A stretch of 64,000 nt of DNA from Algoriphagus sp. AK58 (lineage in GTDB: Bacteria; Bacteroidota; Bacteroidia; Cytophagales; Cyclobacteriaceae), in assembly GCF_014324365.1 (NCBI RefSeq), contig NZ_QEIG01000010.1, positions 1-64,000 on the forward strand, read 5' to 3'. Below the pieces are notes generated by a model, which was not told the origin of the DNA, made no database searches, and saw only the letters and a program-made list of their open reading frames with translations. Within the stretch, counting starts at the first letter, position 1; every line of letters begins with the position of its first letter. Made by a program: the position numbers and the translations under genes. This document shows, piece after piece, positions 42,699 to 50,788 of the stretch.

Positions 42699-43013
42699 TC
42701 ATTGATCGTGGCGCTTGGGAATATCCGGATTGACAAAAGTAAAGCCCCTTGCTTCGTCTCCCTCAAAGAAATCAATCTGCATTCCCATCAAAAACATGTA
42801 GTGCTTTTTCTCGATCAAAACCGGAATGCCATGGATCTCAAACTGCTGATCCTCAGGCTTGGCTTTGTCGAATCCAAGAGCGTAAGACATGCCGCCGCAA
42901 CCTCCGCCCTTCACTCCTACACGCAGGAAATAGTCGGCAGGGATGTTCTTGTTAGCCATGATGTCCTTTATCTCGGCTTCTGCCTTTGGGGTGATTTGAA
43001 TGGGAATCAGCAT
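42699..43013 (-). CDS. IscA/HesB-like protein lacking the C-terminal cysteine pair
   Basis: 104 residues with the A-type carrier fold: ITPKAEAEIKDIMANKNIPADYFLRVGVKGGGCGGMSYALGFD, then GIPVLIEKKHYMFLMGMQIDFFEGDEARGFTFVNPDIPKRHDQ. The first conserved cysteine (GGGC) is present. The C-terminal C-G-C motif that completes the Fe-S or iron site in IscA/ErpA is absent, because the chain ends after NPDIPKRHDQ. The paralogue at 49223 keeps all three cysteines. This copy may bind iron differently or be structural. It lies immediately upstream of, and on the same strand as, the DUF6265 gene. Confidence 0.85.
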   Translation of the reverse strand: MLIPIQITPKAEAEIKDIMANKNIPADYFLRVGVKGGGCGGMSYALGFDKAKPEDQQFEIHGIPVLIEKKHYMFLMGMQIDFFEGDEARGFTFVNPDIPKRHDQ

Positions 43014-43126
43014 GCGTTAAAAAGCAAATTTGGAAGGCTTTGGTTCATAAATCCTGGCAAAAATATGCGTTCGGCCGGTTTTTTGACAAGGTAGAATTAC
43101 GGATATTCGAACAGAAACTTCAACAC

Positions 43127-43648
43127 ATGGACTACCTTCTAGATCTTCTTAAAATCATCCTTCCTGCAGGTGCTGTCTTGTATGGCATGTATCTCGTAGT
43201 TATTTCCTTTCTGTCTAAGGATCGGGAAAAAATGCTGGTCGAACTGAAGACTCAAAATTCCCAAGTCATTCTTCCTGTCAGACTTCAGGCTGCTGAAAGG
43301 CTTTGCCTCCTGCTCGAGCGAATCACCCCAAATAATCTGGTGAGAAGATCCAATCCTTCCCAGTTCACCGCTGCTGAACTACATCCGATGTTGCTTTCTG
43401 AAGTCAGAGAAGAGTTTAATCACAACCTCAGCCAGCAGGTGTATTTCTCTGAAGAGACCTGGGAAGCCGTACGCAGGGCGGTAGAAGAAGTTACGACGAT
43501 CATCAACCTGAGCAGACAGTCTTTGGATGGAGATGCCTCAGGAATGGAATTGGCTAAGGCCATTTTCGCACAGTCTTTGGATCGAAAAAATGATGCGATC
43601 AATTTCGCGTTGAAGCAAGTGAAATCTGAAATCCAACTTTACTTCTAA
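43127..43648 (+). CDS. Conserved Bacteroidota protein with an N-terminal membrane anchor
   Basis: About 173 residues from ATG 43127. One membrane segment (LLDLLKIILPAGAVLYGMYLVVISFLS) is followed by a cytoplasmic helical domain: RLQAAERLCLLLERITPNNLVRRSNPSQFTAAELHPMLLSEVREEFNHNLSQQVYFSEETWEAVRRAVEEV. I recognise it as a conserved Bacteroidota protein of unknown function. It is followed after 5 nt by a YkvA-like gene, so the two probably form one unit. ATG 43127 gives a compact N-terminus; an earlier in-frame ATG at 43040 adds residues unlike the family. Confidence 0.78.
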   Translation: MDYLLDLLKIILPAGAVLYGMYLVVISFLSKDREKMLVELKTQNSQVILPVRLQAAERLCLLLERITPNNLVRRSNPSQFTAAELHPMLLSEVREEFNHNLSQQVYFSEETWEAVRRAVEEVTTIINLSRQSLDGDASGMELAKAIFAQSLDRKNDAINFALKQVKSEIQLYF

Positions 43649-43653
43649 GTCGC

Positions 43654-44067
43654 ATGAACTCCTACTCAGAATCTAAGCCGGGAATAGTGGAAAAAGCAAA
43701 AGCCTTGTTTGGAAGGCAGGTAGAGGTCATTATCCGACAAGAGCAGAAGCTCATTGAGCTGGTTCAAAATGTAGTGGCCAAGCTTTCCAAAGTTGCCAGT
43801 AATCCGAAAGTTCAAAAATTCATTCAACCCATTCAGATTTTTATCCGGATGATCAAGGCTCACTTCCGAGGAGAGCACAAAATTGCCTTCAGCACCTTGG
43901 GACTGATTGTGTTGGCTTTGGTATACTTCCTTTCTCCGGTGGATTTTATTCCGGACTTTTTGGGGGTGTTTGGTTTTGCTGATGACCTTTCTGTGGTATT
44001 GGCAGTGTATGCCAAGGTAAAGGATGAAGTGGAGCAGTTTTTAAATTGGGAGCGAACCCAAGACTAG
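43654..44067 (+). CDS. YkvA family (DUF1232) membrane protein
   Basis: 137 residues. The C-terminal DUF1232 module reads FSTLGLIVLALVYFLSPVDFIPDFLGVFGFADDLSVVLAVYAKVKDEVEQFLNW, with the family motif Y-F-x-S-P-x-D-x-I-P-D...G-x-x-D-D. A charged helical N-terminus (FGRQVEVIIRQEQKLIELVQNVVAKLSK) precedes it. One membrane segment plus an amphipathic re-entrant part. Function unknown. Preceded closely by the membrane-anchored gene at 43127. Confidence 0.9.
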   Translation: MNSYSESKPGIVEKAKALFGRQVEVIIRQEQKLIELVQNVVAKLSKVASNPKVQKFIQPIQIFIRMIKAHFRGEHKIAFSTLGLIVLALVYFLSPVDFIPDFLGVFGFADDLSVVLAVYAKVKDEVEQFLNWERTQD

Positions 44068-44108
44068 GTTTCCCTGTTTGGCATTACAATCAAACCAACA
44101 TTTGTTTT

Positions 44109-44732
44109 ATGCAGCCACATTTGGGATCGATTACTCTCGATCTGATCAATCATGCCATGACTTATGGAGCCTACCGAGAACTTATCGACAAGCTTCTTTT
44201 GGAAAACAAAACAACAGGAAGTAATCACTCAGAAGCATACTTGGACTATACCCGAATGAATGTGCAACGAATGGCACGATGGGATAAGACTGCAAAAGTG
44301 TCTGATACTATGCGAGATGCAGTGGAAGCGATCACCGAAGATCAAATCTGGCTGGTGATTACTGAAGCTTGGTGTGGGGATGCTGCACAAAATATTCCAT
44401 ACATCGTCAAGCTTGCAGATCTCTCCTCTCGAATTCAGCTGCGGTTTATCCTACGTGATGAGCATCCTGAGGTCATGGATGATTACCTTACCCACGGAAC
44501 TCGCTCGATCCCCAAAATGGTAGCAATGACAGCAGATTTAACTTGCGAATTGTTTACATGGGGGCCAAGACCCGCTTCTGCCCATGAGTTAGTCTTGGAG
44601 TATAAAAGAGACTCCAAAGGGAAAAGCTATAAAGAGTTTTCAGAAACTTTGCATCTTTGGTATGCCCGAAACAAAAACCAAGAGCTGGAATCGGAGCTTT
44701 TACCATTGATTCAATCGACTGTTATTTCATGA
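44109..44732 (+). CDS. Thioredoxin family protein (Thioredoxin_9-like)
   Basis: About 207 residues from ATG 44109. A helical N-terminus (MARWDKTAKVSDTMRDAV) precedes a thioredoxin fold with WLVITEAWCGDAAQNIPYIVKLADLS. The motif is W-C-G-D-A-A-Q rather than C-x-x-C, so there is one catalytic-like Cys. SIPKMVAMTADL (cis-Pro) and LYFTWGPRPASA-like LFTWGPRPAS follow. Probably cytoplasmic. Substrate unknown. The upstream extension to 44046 overlaps the YkvA gene and is not used. Confidence 0.85.
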   Translation: MQPHLGSITLDLINHAMTYGAYRELIDKLLLENKTTGSNHSEAYLDYTRMNVQRMARWDKTAKVSDTMRDAVEAITEDQIWLVITEAWCGDAAQNIPYIVKLADLSSRIQLRFILRDEHPEVMDDYLTHGTRSIPKMVAMTADLTCELFTWGPRPASAHELVLEYKRDSKGKSYKEFSETLHLWYARNKNQELESELLPLIQSTVIS

Positions 44733-44737
44733 AATGC

Positions 44738-44779
44738 CCATGAGAATTAATTCTCACTTAGAGGAATGATTCCTCATGG
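44738..44779. repeat. Nested palindromes in a short spacer
   Basis: Outer arms CCATGAG and CTCATGG enclose TGAGAATTAATTCTCA and GAGGAATGATTCCTC, each self-complementary. They lie between the thioredoxin-family gene and the Rossmann-fold gene. There is no U-tract, so this is not a normal terminator. Confidence 0.55.
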
Positions 44780-44833
44780 CTTTCCACCTCCCTGCCAAAG
44801 CAGGTTTGACCGCTAAAAAGGAATAATAAACAT

Positions 44834-45553
44834 ATGAAAATAGCCTTATTGTCAGGTACATCTGGTCTGGTGGGTATGCAACTGCTTCATCAGCTGATGA
44901 AAAGTGCCCAGTATGATTTTATCCTCAGCGTGGGCAGAAGGAAGCTCGCTCTCAAACACAATAAGCTGATCCAAATTGACGGAGATCTTTTCAAGCTTTC
45001 CTCCTGGGACTGGGAGGGGAAAATTAGATCCGAATCATTGGGCGGTGAGTACACTGATCTGCTCGAAGCGATCAAAGAGAAAAAAGCAGAAATCCATGCT
45101 TTTTCCAGTTTGGGTACCACTATCAAAGTCGCTGGTTCAAAGGAAAAGTTTTATGCAATTGACCATGATTTGGTGATCGGGTTTGCAGCTTGGGCAAAGA
45201 AAATCGGAGCATCTAAATTCCTTTATGTTTCTGCTATAGGAGCGGATGCTACTTCCTCAGTCTTTTACAATAAAGTCAAAGGAGAAACAGAAGAGGATCT
45301 GAAAGCTTTTCAATTCGGTTATTTGGGCTTGTTTCGTCCATCGCTTTTACTGGGCCACAGAAATGAATTCCGCTTTGGCGAACAAGTGGCTACCGTCTTT
45401 ATGAAGCCTTTGGTTTGGCTCAGGCTGGCAAAAAACATCCGTCCGATTTATGATCACCAAGTTGCTAAATCTATGGTGAAAACAGCCCTTTCTTCTCATT
45501 CCCGATCGGTTGAAATTATCACATCAGGACAAATGCAAGACCTCAGCAAATGA
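44834..45553 (+). CDS. NAD(P)-binding Rossmann-fold oxidoreductase/epimerase-like
   Basis: 239 residues. The N-terminal dinucleotide motif IALLSGTSGLVGMQLLHQLM is followed by a beta-strand sequence ILSVGRRKL. HAFSSLGTTIKVAGSKEKFYAIDHDLVIGFAAWAKKIGASKFLYVSAIGADATSSVFYNKVKGETEEDL has the SAIGAD...YNKVKGE pattern of HTATIP2/atypical SDR proteins (Y-x-x-x-K). Substrate unknown. It shares a four-base ATGA overlap with dtd. Confidence 0.87.
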   Translation: MKIALLSGTSGLVGMQLLHQLMKSAQYDFILSVGRRKLALKHNKLIQIDGDLFKLSSWDWEGKIRSESLGGEYTDLLEAIKEKKAEIHAFSSLGTTIKVAGSKEKFYAIDHDLVIGFAAWAKKIGASKFLYVSAIGADATSSVFYNKVKGETEEDLKAFQFGYLGLFRPSLLLGHRNEFRFGEQVATVFMKPLVWLRLAKNIRPIYDHQVAKSMVKTALSSHSRSVEIITSGQMQDLSK

Positions 45554-46002
45554 TAGCAGTTATCCAGCGTGTCAGTGAATCCTCGGTAAAAATCGAAGGA
45601 AAAATCAAAGCGGAAATTGGCCTTGGTCTGATGGTTCTATTGGGAATCGAGGATGCAGACGGTCAGGAAGATATTGACTGGCTATCCAAAAAAATCGTCA
45701 ACCTCCGCATATTTCCGGATGAAAATGAAGTCATGAATAGGAGCCTCCTCGATGTAGACGGAGAAATATTGTTGATTTCTCAGTTCACGCTACATGCAAG
45801 TACCAAAAAAGGTAATCGTCCTTCCTACATTAAAGCAGCCAAACCGGATGTGGCGATTCCATTATACGAAAAGATGATTTCAGCATTGGAATCTGAACTT
45901 GGAAAATCTATCGGAACCGGTGAATTCGGAGCGGATATGAAAGTAAGCCTGATCAATGACGGTCCGGTGACAATCGTGATGGACACGAAAAATAAAGTAT
46001 GA
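45550..46002 (+). CDS. dtd: D-aminoacyl-tRNA deacylase
   Basis: 150 residues, the normal DTD length. The motifs are MIAVIQRVSESSVKIEG, LMVLLGIEDADGQEDIDWLSKKIVNLRIFPDENEVMNRSLLD, the chiral-proofreading motif SQFTLHAS (S-Q-F-T-L) and the second family motif as TNDGPVTIVMDT-like INDGPVTIVMDT (NxGPVT with N replaced by D-G). It removes D-amino acids or Gly from tRNA. Second gene of a pair overlapping the Rossmann-fold gene; a strong hairpin follows. Confidence 0.95.
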   Translation: MIAVIQRVSESSVKIEGKIKAEIGLGLMVLLGIEDADGQEDIDWLSKKIVNLRIFPDENEVMNRSLLDVDGEILLISQFTLHASTKKGNRPSYIKAAKPDVAIPLYEKMISALESELGKSIGTGEFGADMKVSLINDGPVTIVMDTKNKV

Positions 46003-46016
46003 AAATGCCAAAGAAA

Positions 46017-46056
46017 AATCCCCGATCCATGTCAAATAGATCGGGGATTACATTTT
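46017..46056. terminator. Bidirectional terminator between dtd and the metalloprotease
   Basis: AATCCCCGATC pairs with GATCGGGGATT over 11 bases, loop of 11. T-rich tracts lie on both sides (ACATTTTTT on plus, TTTTTC on minus). It sits 15 nt after the dtd stop and about 38 nt beyond the convergent minus-strand gene's stop. Confidence 0.88.
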
Positions 46057-46086
46057 TTAAAGGTTCCGCTTCAACCTTTCATTTAA

Positions 46087-47202
46087 TTATTCATTTTCGG
46101 TTACTACGTACCCGATCGGTTCGAGGAGAAGTTCCATTTCGCCAATGTTGATTCCTTCGCCTTCATGACCTTCCACTCTTGCGTTTAGAAGAGGAAGTTC
46201 ATATCGTTCGCCTACCACAGCAGCTCTGTAGCCCAAATCATTCATGGAGGCAGCAGTGATGCGGCTGAGTGGATTGGAACCAAGATTCAGGAAGCCTGTC
46301 ATCAATTCGTTTCTCAAAATGGATTCTCTCCAGTGGCCTCCGGCAGTTCCTGGTCCACCAACATTTTCAATAGGAAGAAGCCCTGTTCCACCGAATGAGT
46401 TCCAGTGTACATTGGCAGCCTTACCATTGAAGAATGGATTGCTGGCAGGTCCTTCTCGGAGGGTTCTTCCTGAGCTGTTCCAGATGGTGCCTACTCCAAG
46501 TACGTGTCCCATTTCATGCACGATTACATCTTCAAAAAGGTCCAACTCTTCAAGGAAATCCAAGTCAGCCACATCAAAGAACATAACTCCTGAAACAGGT
46601 AGTCCGCCAGTGGTTCTAAGAAATCTCGGTCCTGCCTGTCCTAGTATTCTACCTGGACCATCGATTGGCGCAATGGCCACTTCAATAATCAAGTCATCGA
46701 TAGTGCCATTTTGTACCACCGGAGGGAATCCCTGAAAAGCAGAAGGCAAAGTTCCTGTGATCGAAGGGATATCCCCGATGATGATTCTTTCCCATCTAGC
46801 AGCTGCAGAGGTAAATACCTCATTCTGACGTTCTGTGACGGGGGTAATAAATTTCAGCGTGATATTGAATCTTCCCCGATCCTCGCCAGGAGCTGTTGTG
46901 GCACGAAAATTTTCTCCTTGCTCATCCTTGGAAGATATATTGGCGTTGATGACTATTGGTTCTGATTGCCCCTTCACCAAGGATAGTATTGCACCTTGAT
47001 TTGAGGTCTGAGTGGGGAAATCTTGATTTGTAGTTTCTGTAGGAAGATCAGAGCATGCTGCAAAAAAAAGTGAGCTCGCAATGATTCCTCCTGCAAAAAG
47101 CTTCGATAAGGAGTTCCCCTTCTGGGAAGAATTAACTACAATTTGGTGGGGTTCCCCGTGAAATTTGGCTTTTGGTTTTTGGTTAGATTTTAATTCTCTC
47201 AT
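46087..47202 (-). CDS. Leishmanolysin-like zinc metalloprotease lipoprotein
   Basis: 371 residues. A 33-residue polar N-terminus precedes the hydrophobic signal LFAGGIIASSLFFAACSD, with probable lipid Cys50. The metzincin motif HEMGHVLGVGTIW has zinc ligands at His229 and His233, and the third His is in GGHWRESILRNELMTG (His290). NPLSRITAASMNDLGYRAA is the Met-turn region typical of the leishmanolysin (M8-like) group. It is expected at the outer face or periplasm. The long polar lead before the signal is unusual and could mean a later start. Confidence 0.87.
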   Translation of the reverse strand: MRELKSNQKPKAKFHGEPHQIVVNSSQKGNSLSKLFAGGIIASSLFFAACSDLPTETTNQDFPTQTSNQGAILSLVKGQSEPIVINANISSKDEQGENFRATTAPGEDRGRFNITLKFITPVTERQNEVFTSAAARWERIIIGDIPSITGTLPSAFQGFPPVVQNGTIDDLIIEVAIAPIDGPGRILGQAGPRFLRTTGGLPVSGVMFFDVADLDFLEELDLFEDVIVHEMGHVLGVGTIWNSSGRTLREGPASNPFFNGKAANVHWNSFGGTGLLPIENVGGPGTAGGHWRESILRNELMTGFLNLGSNPLSRITAASMNDLGYRAAVVGERYELPLLNARVEGHEGEGINIGEMELLLEPIGYVVTENE

Positions 47203-47400
47203 TGTTATTTTGGATTAGTTAATGTTTGGTTACTGAGTTGAAGCGGTATCAGCAACTTTCCAATGTATTAGAATTAGTTTTAATTTAAAAATTAAGTTGA
47301 CAAACATTTTAATTAGTGGTATGAATTACCTATTAATGAAAAAAAATGTGTAAACGTTAAACAATATAAATAGTTAGTATTTCGGTTTTTTATAGTCTGA

Positions 47401-47451
47401 TTGTTGGCAATAAGGCAACAATAAAGAAGCCGAATATTTCTATCCGGCTTT
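47401..47451 (-). terminator. Tandem hairpins; thiL terminator
   Basis: AAGCCG and CGGCTT (47428-47433 with 47446-47451) form a stem followed on the minus strand by CTTTATT. Immediately beyond is a second perfect stem, ATTGTTG/CAACAAT (47401-47423). It lies 34 nt beyond the thiL stop. The rest of 47203-47400 is A/T-rich and holds no gene. Confidence 0.6.
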
Positions 47452-47484
47452 TGTCTTGTTTCTTGCTTCTAAAATCTTGTTTCT

Positions 47485-48513
47485 TCAGAAATGCTTCCAG
47501 CCCTGAGCCTTTAGCTGTACCGCAGTTCCGCTTTTGGTTACCAGGTATTTTCCTTCTTCGGGCTTAGTCATGTGGCCGATAAAGTGGATGTCTGGGTGTT
47601 TTTCCAGCTTCGCAAAGTCCTTTTGATCGATAGTGAAAAGCAATTCGTAATCTTCTCCTCCATTGAGCACGCAGGTAATCGGGTCCATATTCAGTTCTAC
47701 CGCAGTGTCAAAAGTCTGCTTATCGATTGGTAGTTTATCCTCATAGATCGTTGCTCCAACGCCAGAGGCTTTGCAGATATGGAAAATTTCAGAGGCCAAT
47801 CCATCAGAAATATCCATCATGGAGGTAGGAACTACTCCGAGTTCTCTGAGTTCATGGATGATGTCCATCCGTGCATCGGGACGAAGTTGGCGACCGGTCA
47901 CCACGGTATACTTCTCCAGTTCAGGTTTCATGTCGGGATTGGAAAGGTAGACTTGCTTTTCTCTCTCCAAAATCTGTAAACCAACCAATGCCGCTCCCAA
48001 ATCTCCGGTCACGCAAAGGATGTCATTCACTTTTGCACCGGAGCGGTAGCTGAGTTGCTCTTTCTTGGCTTCGCCGATGGCGGTGATTGAAATGACCAAT
48101 CCGCTTCGGGATGCAGTAGTATCGCCACCGACCAAATCCACTCCATAGTGCTCACAGGCCGCGTTGATCCCTTCGTAAAGCGCATCTACCGCTTCAACAG
48201 AGAATCGATTAGAAAGAGCAATGCTTACGGTGATTTGCTTGGGAATGGCATTCATGGCCGCGATGTCAGAGACGTTGACAGCCACGGCTTTGAAACCTAC
48301 ATGTGGAAGTGGGGCATAGGCCAGATCAAAATGCACGCCTTCTAAAAGCAAATCGGTGGAAACCACTTTCACGTGATCCCCTGCGTCGATAACAGCGGCG
48401 TCATCTCCTATGCCTTTCAGCGTAGAGGAGTTTTTAAGTTGTACTCTGGTATTGATATGGTCAATCAGGCCAAACTCACCCAACTCACTGATTTCTGTTC
48501 TCTTAGTTGACAT
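47485..48513 (-). CDS. thiL: Thiamine-monophosphate kinase
   Basis: 342 residues. Landmarks are the N-terminal LGEFGLIDHINTR, GIGDDAAVIDAGDHVKVVSTDLLLEGVHFDL (Mg/ATP loop with D-D-A-A-V), AVNVSDIAAMNA, LVGGDTTASRSGLVISITAIGEA, VTGDLGAALVGLQIL, MDISDGLASEIFHIC and LNGGEDYELLFT. It phosphorylates thiamine monophosphate to the diphosphate coenzyme. Monocistronic. No TPP riboswitch-like element was recognised upstream. Confidence 0.96.
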   Translation of the reverse strand: MSTKRTEISELGEFGLIDHINTRVQLKNSSTLKGIGDDAAVIDAGDHVKVVSTDLLLEGVHFDLAYAPLPHVGFKAVAVNVSDIAAMNAIPKQITVSIALSNRFSVEAVDALYEGINAACEHYGVDLVGGDTTASRSGLVISITAIGEAKKEQLSYRSGAKVNDILCVTGDLGAALVGLQILEREKQVYLSNPDMKPELEKYTVVTGRQLRPDARMDIIHELRELGVVPTSMMDISDGLASEIFHICKASGVGATIYEDKLPIDKQTFDTAVELNMDPITCVLNGGEDYELLFTIDQKDFAKLEKHPDIHFIGHMTKPEEGKYLVTKSGTAVQLKAQGWKHF

Positions 48514-48544
48514 TTGGATTTACAATTTTCGAATTAATATGCTT

Positions 48545-48725
48545 TTTATTTCCGCAGATTTTCACAGAAAAAGACACTGATTTTCGCAGATTGGGTTTCT
48601 TAATTATTTCAGACTTCTGAATTTAGCTTTCTGACTTCCTTCCAACTGCGACTGACCACTGGTTACTTTTTTCAGACTTCCGAATTCAGCTTTCTGACTT
48701 CTTGCCAACTGTGACTGACCACTGA
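48545..48725. repeat. Degenerate word-repeat spacer between thiL and the epimerase gene
   Basis: CCGCAGATTTTCACAG, then twice the set CAGACTTCTGAATTTAGC / TTCTGACTTC / CCAACTGCGACTGACCACTG. The second occurrence (about 48670-48728) is an imperfect copy of the first (about 48610-48665). No gene. Confidence 0.6.
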
Positions 48726-49127
48726 TCACTTCTTTTCCTGGCATAACTCCACCAACACTCCATTCGTGCTGCGCGGGTGCAAAAATACCACTAATTTATT
48801 GTCGGCACCTTCTTTTGGGATTTCATTCAGGATTTCAAATCCCTCGACTTTGAGTCGGGCCACTTCTGAATGGATGTCTTCCACATCAAAAGCGATGTGA
48901 TGGATTCCCTCTGACTTTTTCTCCAAATACTTTGCAATTGGGCTGTCGGGACGGGTGGCTTGAAGCAATTCTATCTTCGTTTCTCCGACCTGAAAAAAAC
49001 TGGTTTCTACGCCTTCACCTTCGACGATCTCTGTTTTAAAGTGCTCTTTTCCAAGGAGTTTTTGGAAGAGTTCGTTTGATTTTTCCAGGTCTTTGACGGC
49101 AATTCCGAGATGTTCGATTTTCCTCAT
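48726..49127 (-). CDS. mce: Methylmalonyl-CoA epimerase
   Basis: 133 residues, family length. IEHLGIAVKDLEKSNELFQKLLG has the first metal His, FQVGETKIELLQATRPDSPIAKYLEKKSEGIHHIAFDVEDI has the second His and the Glu, and NEIPKEGADNKLVVFLHPRSTNGVLVELCQ ends with the last metal Glu (the vicinal-oxygen-chelate fold). It interconverts (S)- and (R)-methylmalonyl-CoA in propionate metabolism. Divergent from the IscA-like gene. Confidence 0.95.
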   Translation of the reverse strand: MRKIEHLGIAVKDLEKSNELFQKLLGKEHFKTEIVEGEGVETSFFQVGETKIELLQATRPDSPIAKYLEKKSEGIHHIAFDVEDIHSEVARLKVEGFEILNEIPKEGADNKLVVFLHPRSTNGVLVELCQEKK

Positions 49128-49222
49128 GTGGTAATTTTATATATTTGGGTTGAATCTTTTTTCAAAGGGGTATGTTTTCCCCACATTCGAAAGCAATATC
49201 AATAAGTAAAGTTATAAAAGAT

Positions 49223-49549
49223 ATGATCACCGTTTCTGACAAAGCCAAAGAGAGAATTCTCGAACTGAAGAAAGAGGAGGGCCGGGCTGAAAATGAAAAC
49301 ATCCGGGTTTCTGTGAAAGGAGGAGGCTGTTCCGGCTTGATGTACGATTTGGGATTTGATGCCACCTTAGCGGAGACAGACCATGTCTTCGAAGACAAGG
49401 GAGTCAAAATCCTGGTGGACAGAAAAAGCCTGCTTTACCTTGCCGGCACGACCTTGGAATTTTCAGATGGTCTCAATGGCAAGGGATTCCAGTTTGTCAA
49501 CCCAAATGCAAGCCGAACCTGCGGATGCGGGGAAAGCTTCTCGGTTTAA
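49223..49549 (+). CDS. Iron-sulfur cluster assembly protein (HesB/IscA/ErpA family)
   Basis: About 108 residues from ATG 49223. ITVSDKAKERILELKKEEGRAENENIRVSVKGGGCSGLMYDLGFD and the C-terminal FVNPNASRTCGCGESFSV supply the three cysteines (C...CGC) of A-type carriers. It delivers Fe-S clusters or iron to apoproteins. Compared with the paralogue at 42699 it is fully equipped. The first 17 residues of the longer frame to 49172 are not conserved-looking. Confidence 0.94.
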   Translation: MITVSDKAKERILELKKEEGRAENENIRVSVKGGGCSGLMYDLGFDATLAETDHVFEDKGVKILVDRKSLLYLAGTTLEFSDGLNGKGFQFVNPNASRTCGCGESFSV

Positions 49550-49577
49550 TTCCATTCCATTTTACAAACTCTATCAG

Positions 49578-49606
49578 AAAGCAGCCCCAAAAGGCTGCTT
49601 TTTTGT
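49578..49606 (+). terminator. Terminator after the iscA-like gene
   Basis: AAAGCAGCC pairs with GGCTGCTTT, loop six bases, then TTTG. 28 nt after the stop. Confidence 0.85.
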
Positions 49607-49660
49607 TGTAATACATTAGATAAAATCAGTTTTCACAGCGCCTAAATCGCCCCCAATCCT

Positions 49661-49668
49661 TACCTTTG
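49661..49668 (+). promoter_or_regulatory. Likely -7 element of gcvT
   Basis: TACCTTTG matches TAnnTTTG 25 nt before the gcvT ATG. Confidence 0.5.
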
Positions 49669-49693
49669 CCCACGTTAAAAAAACGACCCAAAT

Positions 49694-50788
49694 ATGGATA
49701 CTACAGTCAAATACATTCCCTTAAATGACCTTCATATTGCCCTTGGTGGCAAAATGGTTCCTTTCGCAGGTTTCAATATGCCCGTTCGTTACAGTTCGGA
49801 CAATGAGGAGCATCTCTGCGTGCGAAATGGAGTAGGAGTGTTTGACGTGTCCCACATGGGTGAATTTTTTGTAGAAGGTCCACATGCCTTGGAACTGATC
49901 CAAAAAGTGACCTCCAATGACGCGTCCAAATTAGTGGTAGGTCAGGCGCAATATTCCTGCTTTCCCAATGAGACAGGGGGCATCGTGGATGACCTGATCG
50001 TGTATAAGTTTTCTGACGAAAAGTACATGCTCGTTGTCAATGCTTCCAACATCGACAAAGACTGGGCTTGGGTAAATAAATTCAATACCATGGCGGCTAA
50101 GTTGACCAATGCTTCCGATGAGTATTGTTTGTTTGCTGTGCAAGGTCCAAAGGCAATTGAAGCGGTGCAGTCCCTTACCTCAGTGAATCTTTCAGAAGTG
50201 AAATTCTATCATTTCACCGTTGGTGATTTTGCAGGCGTACAGGATGTGATCATCTCCGGTACAGGCTATACCGGTGCGGGTGGATTTGAGATTTATGTGA
50301 AAAATGCAGATGCTGAGCACGTATGGAAGGCCATTTTTGAAGCCGGGAAAGACTTTGACATCAAGCCTATTGGATTGGGCGCCAGAGATACCTTGAGATT
50401 GGAAATGGGCTATTGCTTGTATGGCAATGACATCACAGACACCACTTCTCCGATCGAAGCGGGTTTGGGTTGGATTACCAAATTCACCAAGGACTTTACC
50501 AATTCCGAAGCGATCAAAAAGCACAAAGAAGAAGGCGTTTCCCGAAAATTGGTTGGATTCATCATGCAGGAGCGAGGCATTCCGAGAGGCCATTATCCAA
50601 TTGTGGATGCAGCCGGCGAGGTCATCGGTGAGGTGACTTCCGGTACGCAATCTCCAAGCATGGGCGTGGGAATCGGTTTGGGATATGTGAAAACCGAATT
50701 CAGCAAGCCCGGAACCGAGATTTTCATCCAAATCCGTAACAAAAACCTGAAAGCTCAAGTCGAAAAACTTCCGCTTTTGAAAGCCTAA
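49694..50788 (+). CDS. gcvT: Glycine cleavage system T protein (aminomethyltransferase)
   Basis: 364 residues. [111 protein letters not shown] (the folate-binding Asp/Arg region) and [20 protein letters not shown] are all diagnostic. It transfers the aminomethyl carbon from H-protein to tetrahydrofolate. H and P proteins are not adjacent. It shares one base with comB (TAATG). Confidence 0.97.
   Translation: MDTTVKYIPLNDLHIALGGKMVPFAGFNMPVRYSSDNEEHLCVRNGVGVFDVSHMGEFFVEGPHALELIQKVTSNDASKLVVGQAQYSCFPNETGGIVDDLIVYKFSDEKYMLVVNASNIDKDWAWVNKFNTMAAKLTNASDEYCLFAVQGPKAIEAVQSLTSVNLSEVKFYHFTVGDFAGVQDVIISGTGYTGAGGFEIYVKNADAEHVWKAIFEAGKDFDIKPIGLGARDTLRLEMGYCLYGNDITDTTSPIEAGLGWITKFTKDFTNSEAIKKHKEEGVSRKLVGFIMQERGIPRGHYPIVDAAGEVIGEVTSGTQSPSMGVGIGLGYVKTEFSKPGTEIFIQIRNKNLKAQVEKLPLLKA

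Noticed and set aside
48514..48725. TPP riboswitch upstream of thiL
   Set aside because: The upstream spacer is made of word repeats; no thi-box-like conserved core was seen.
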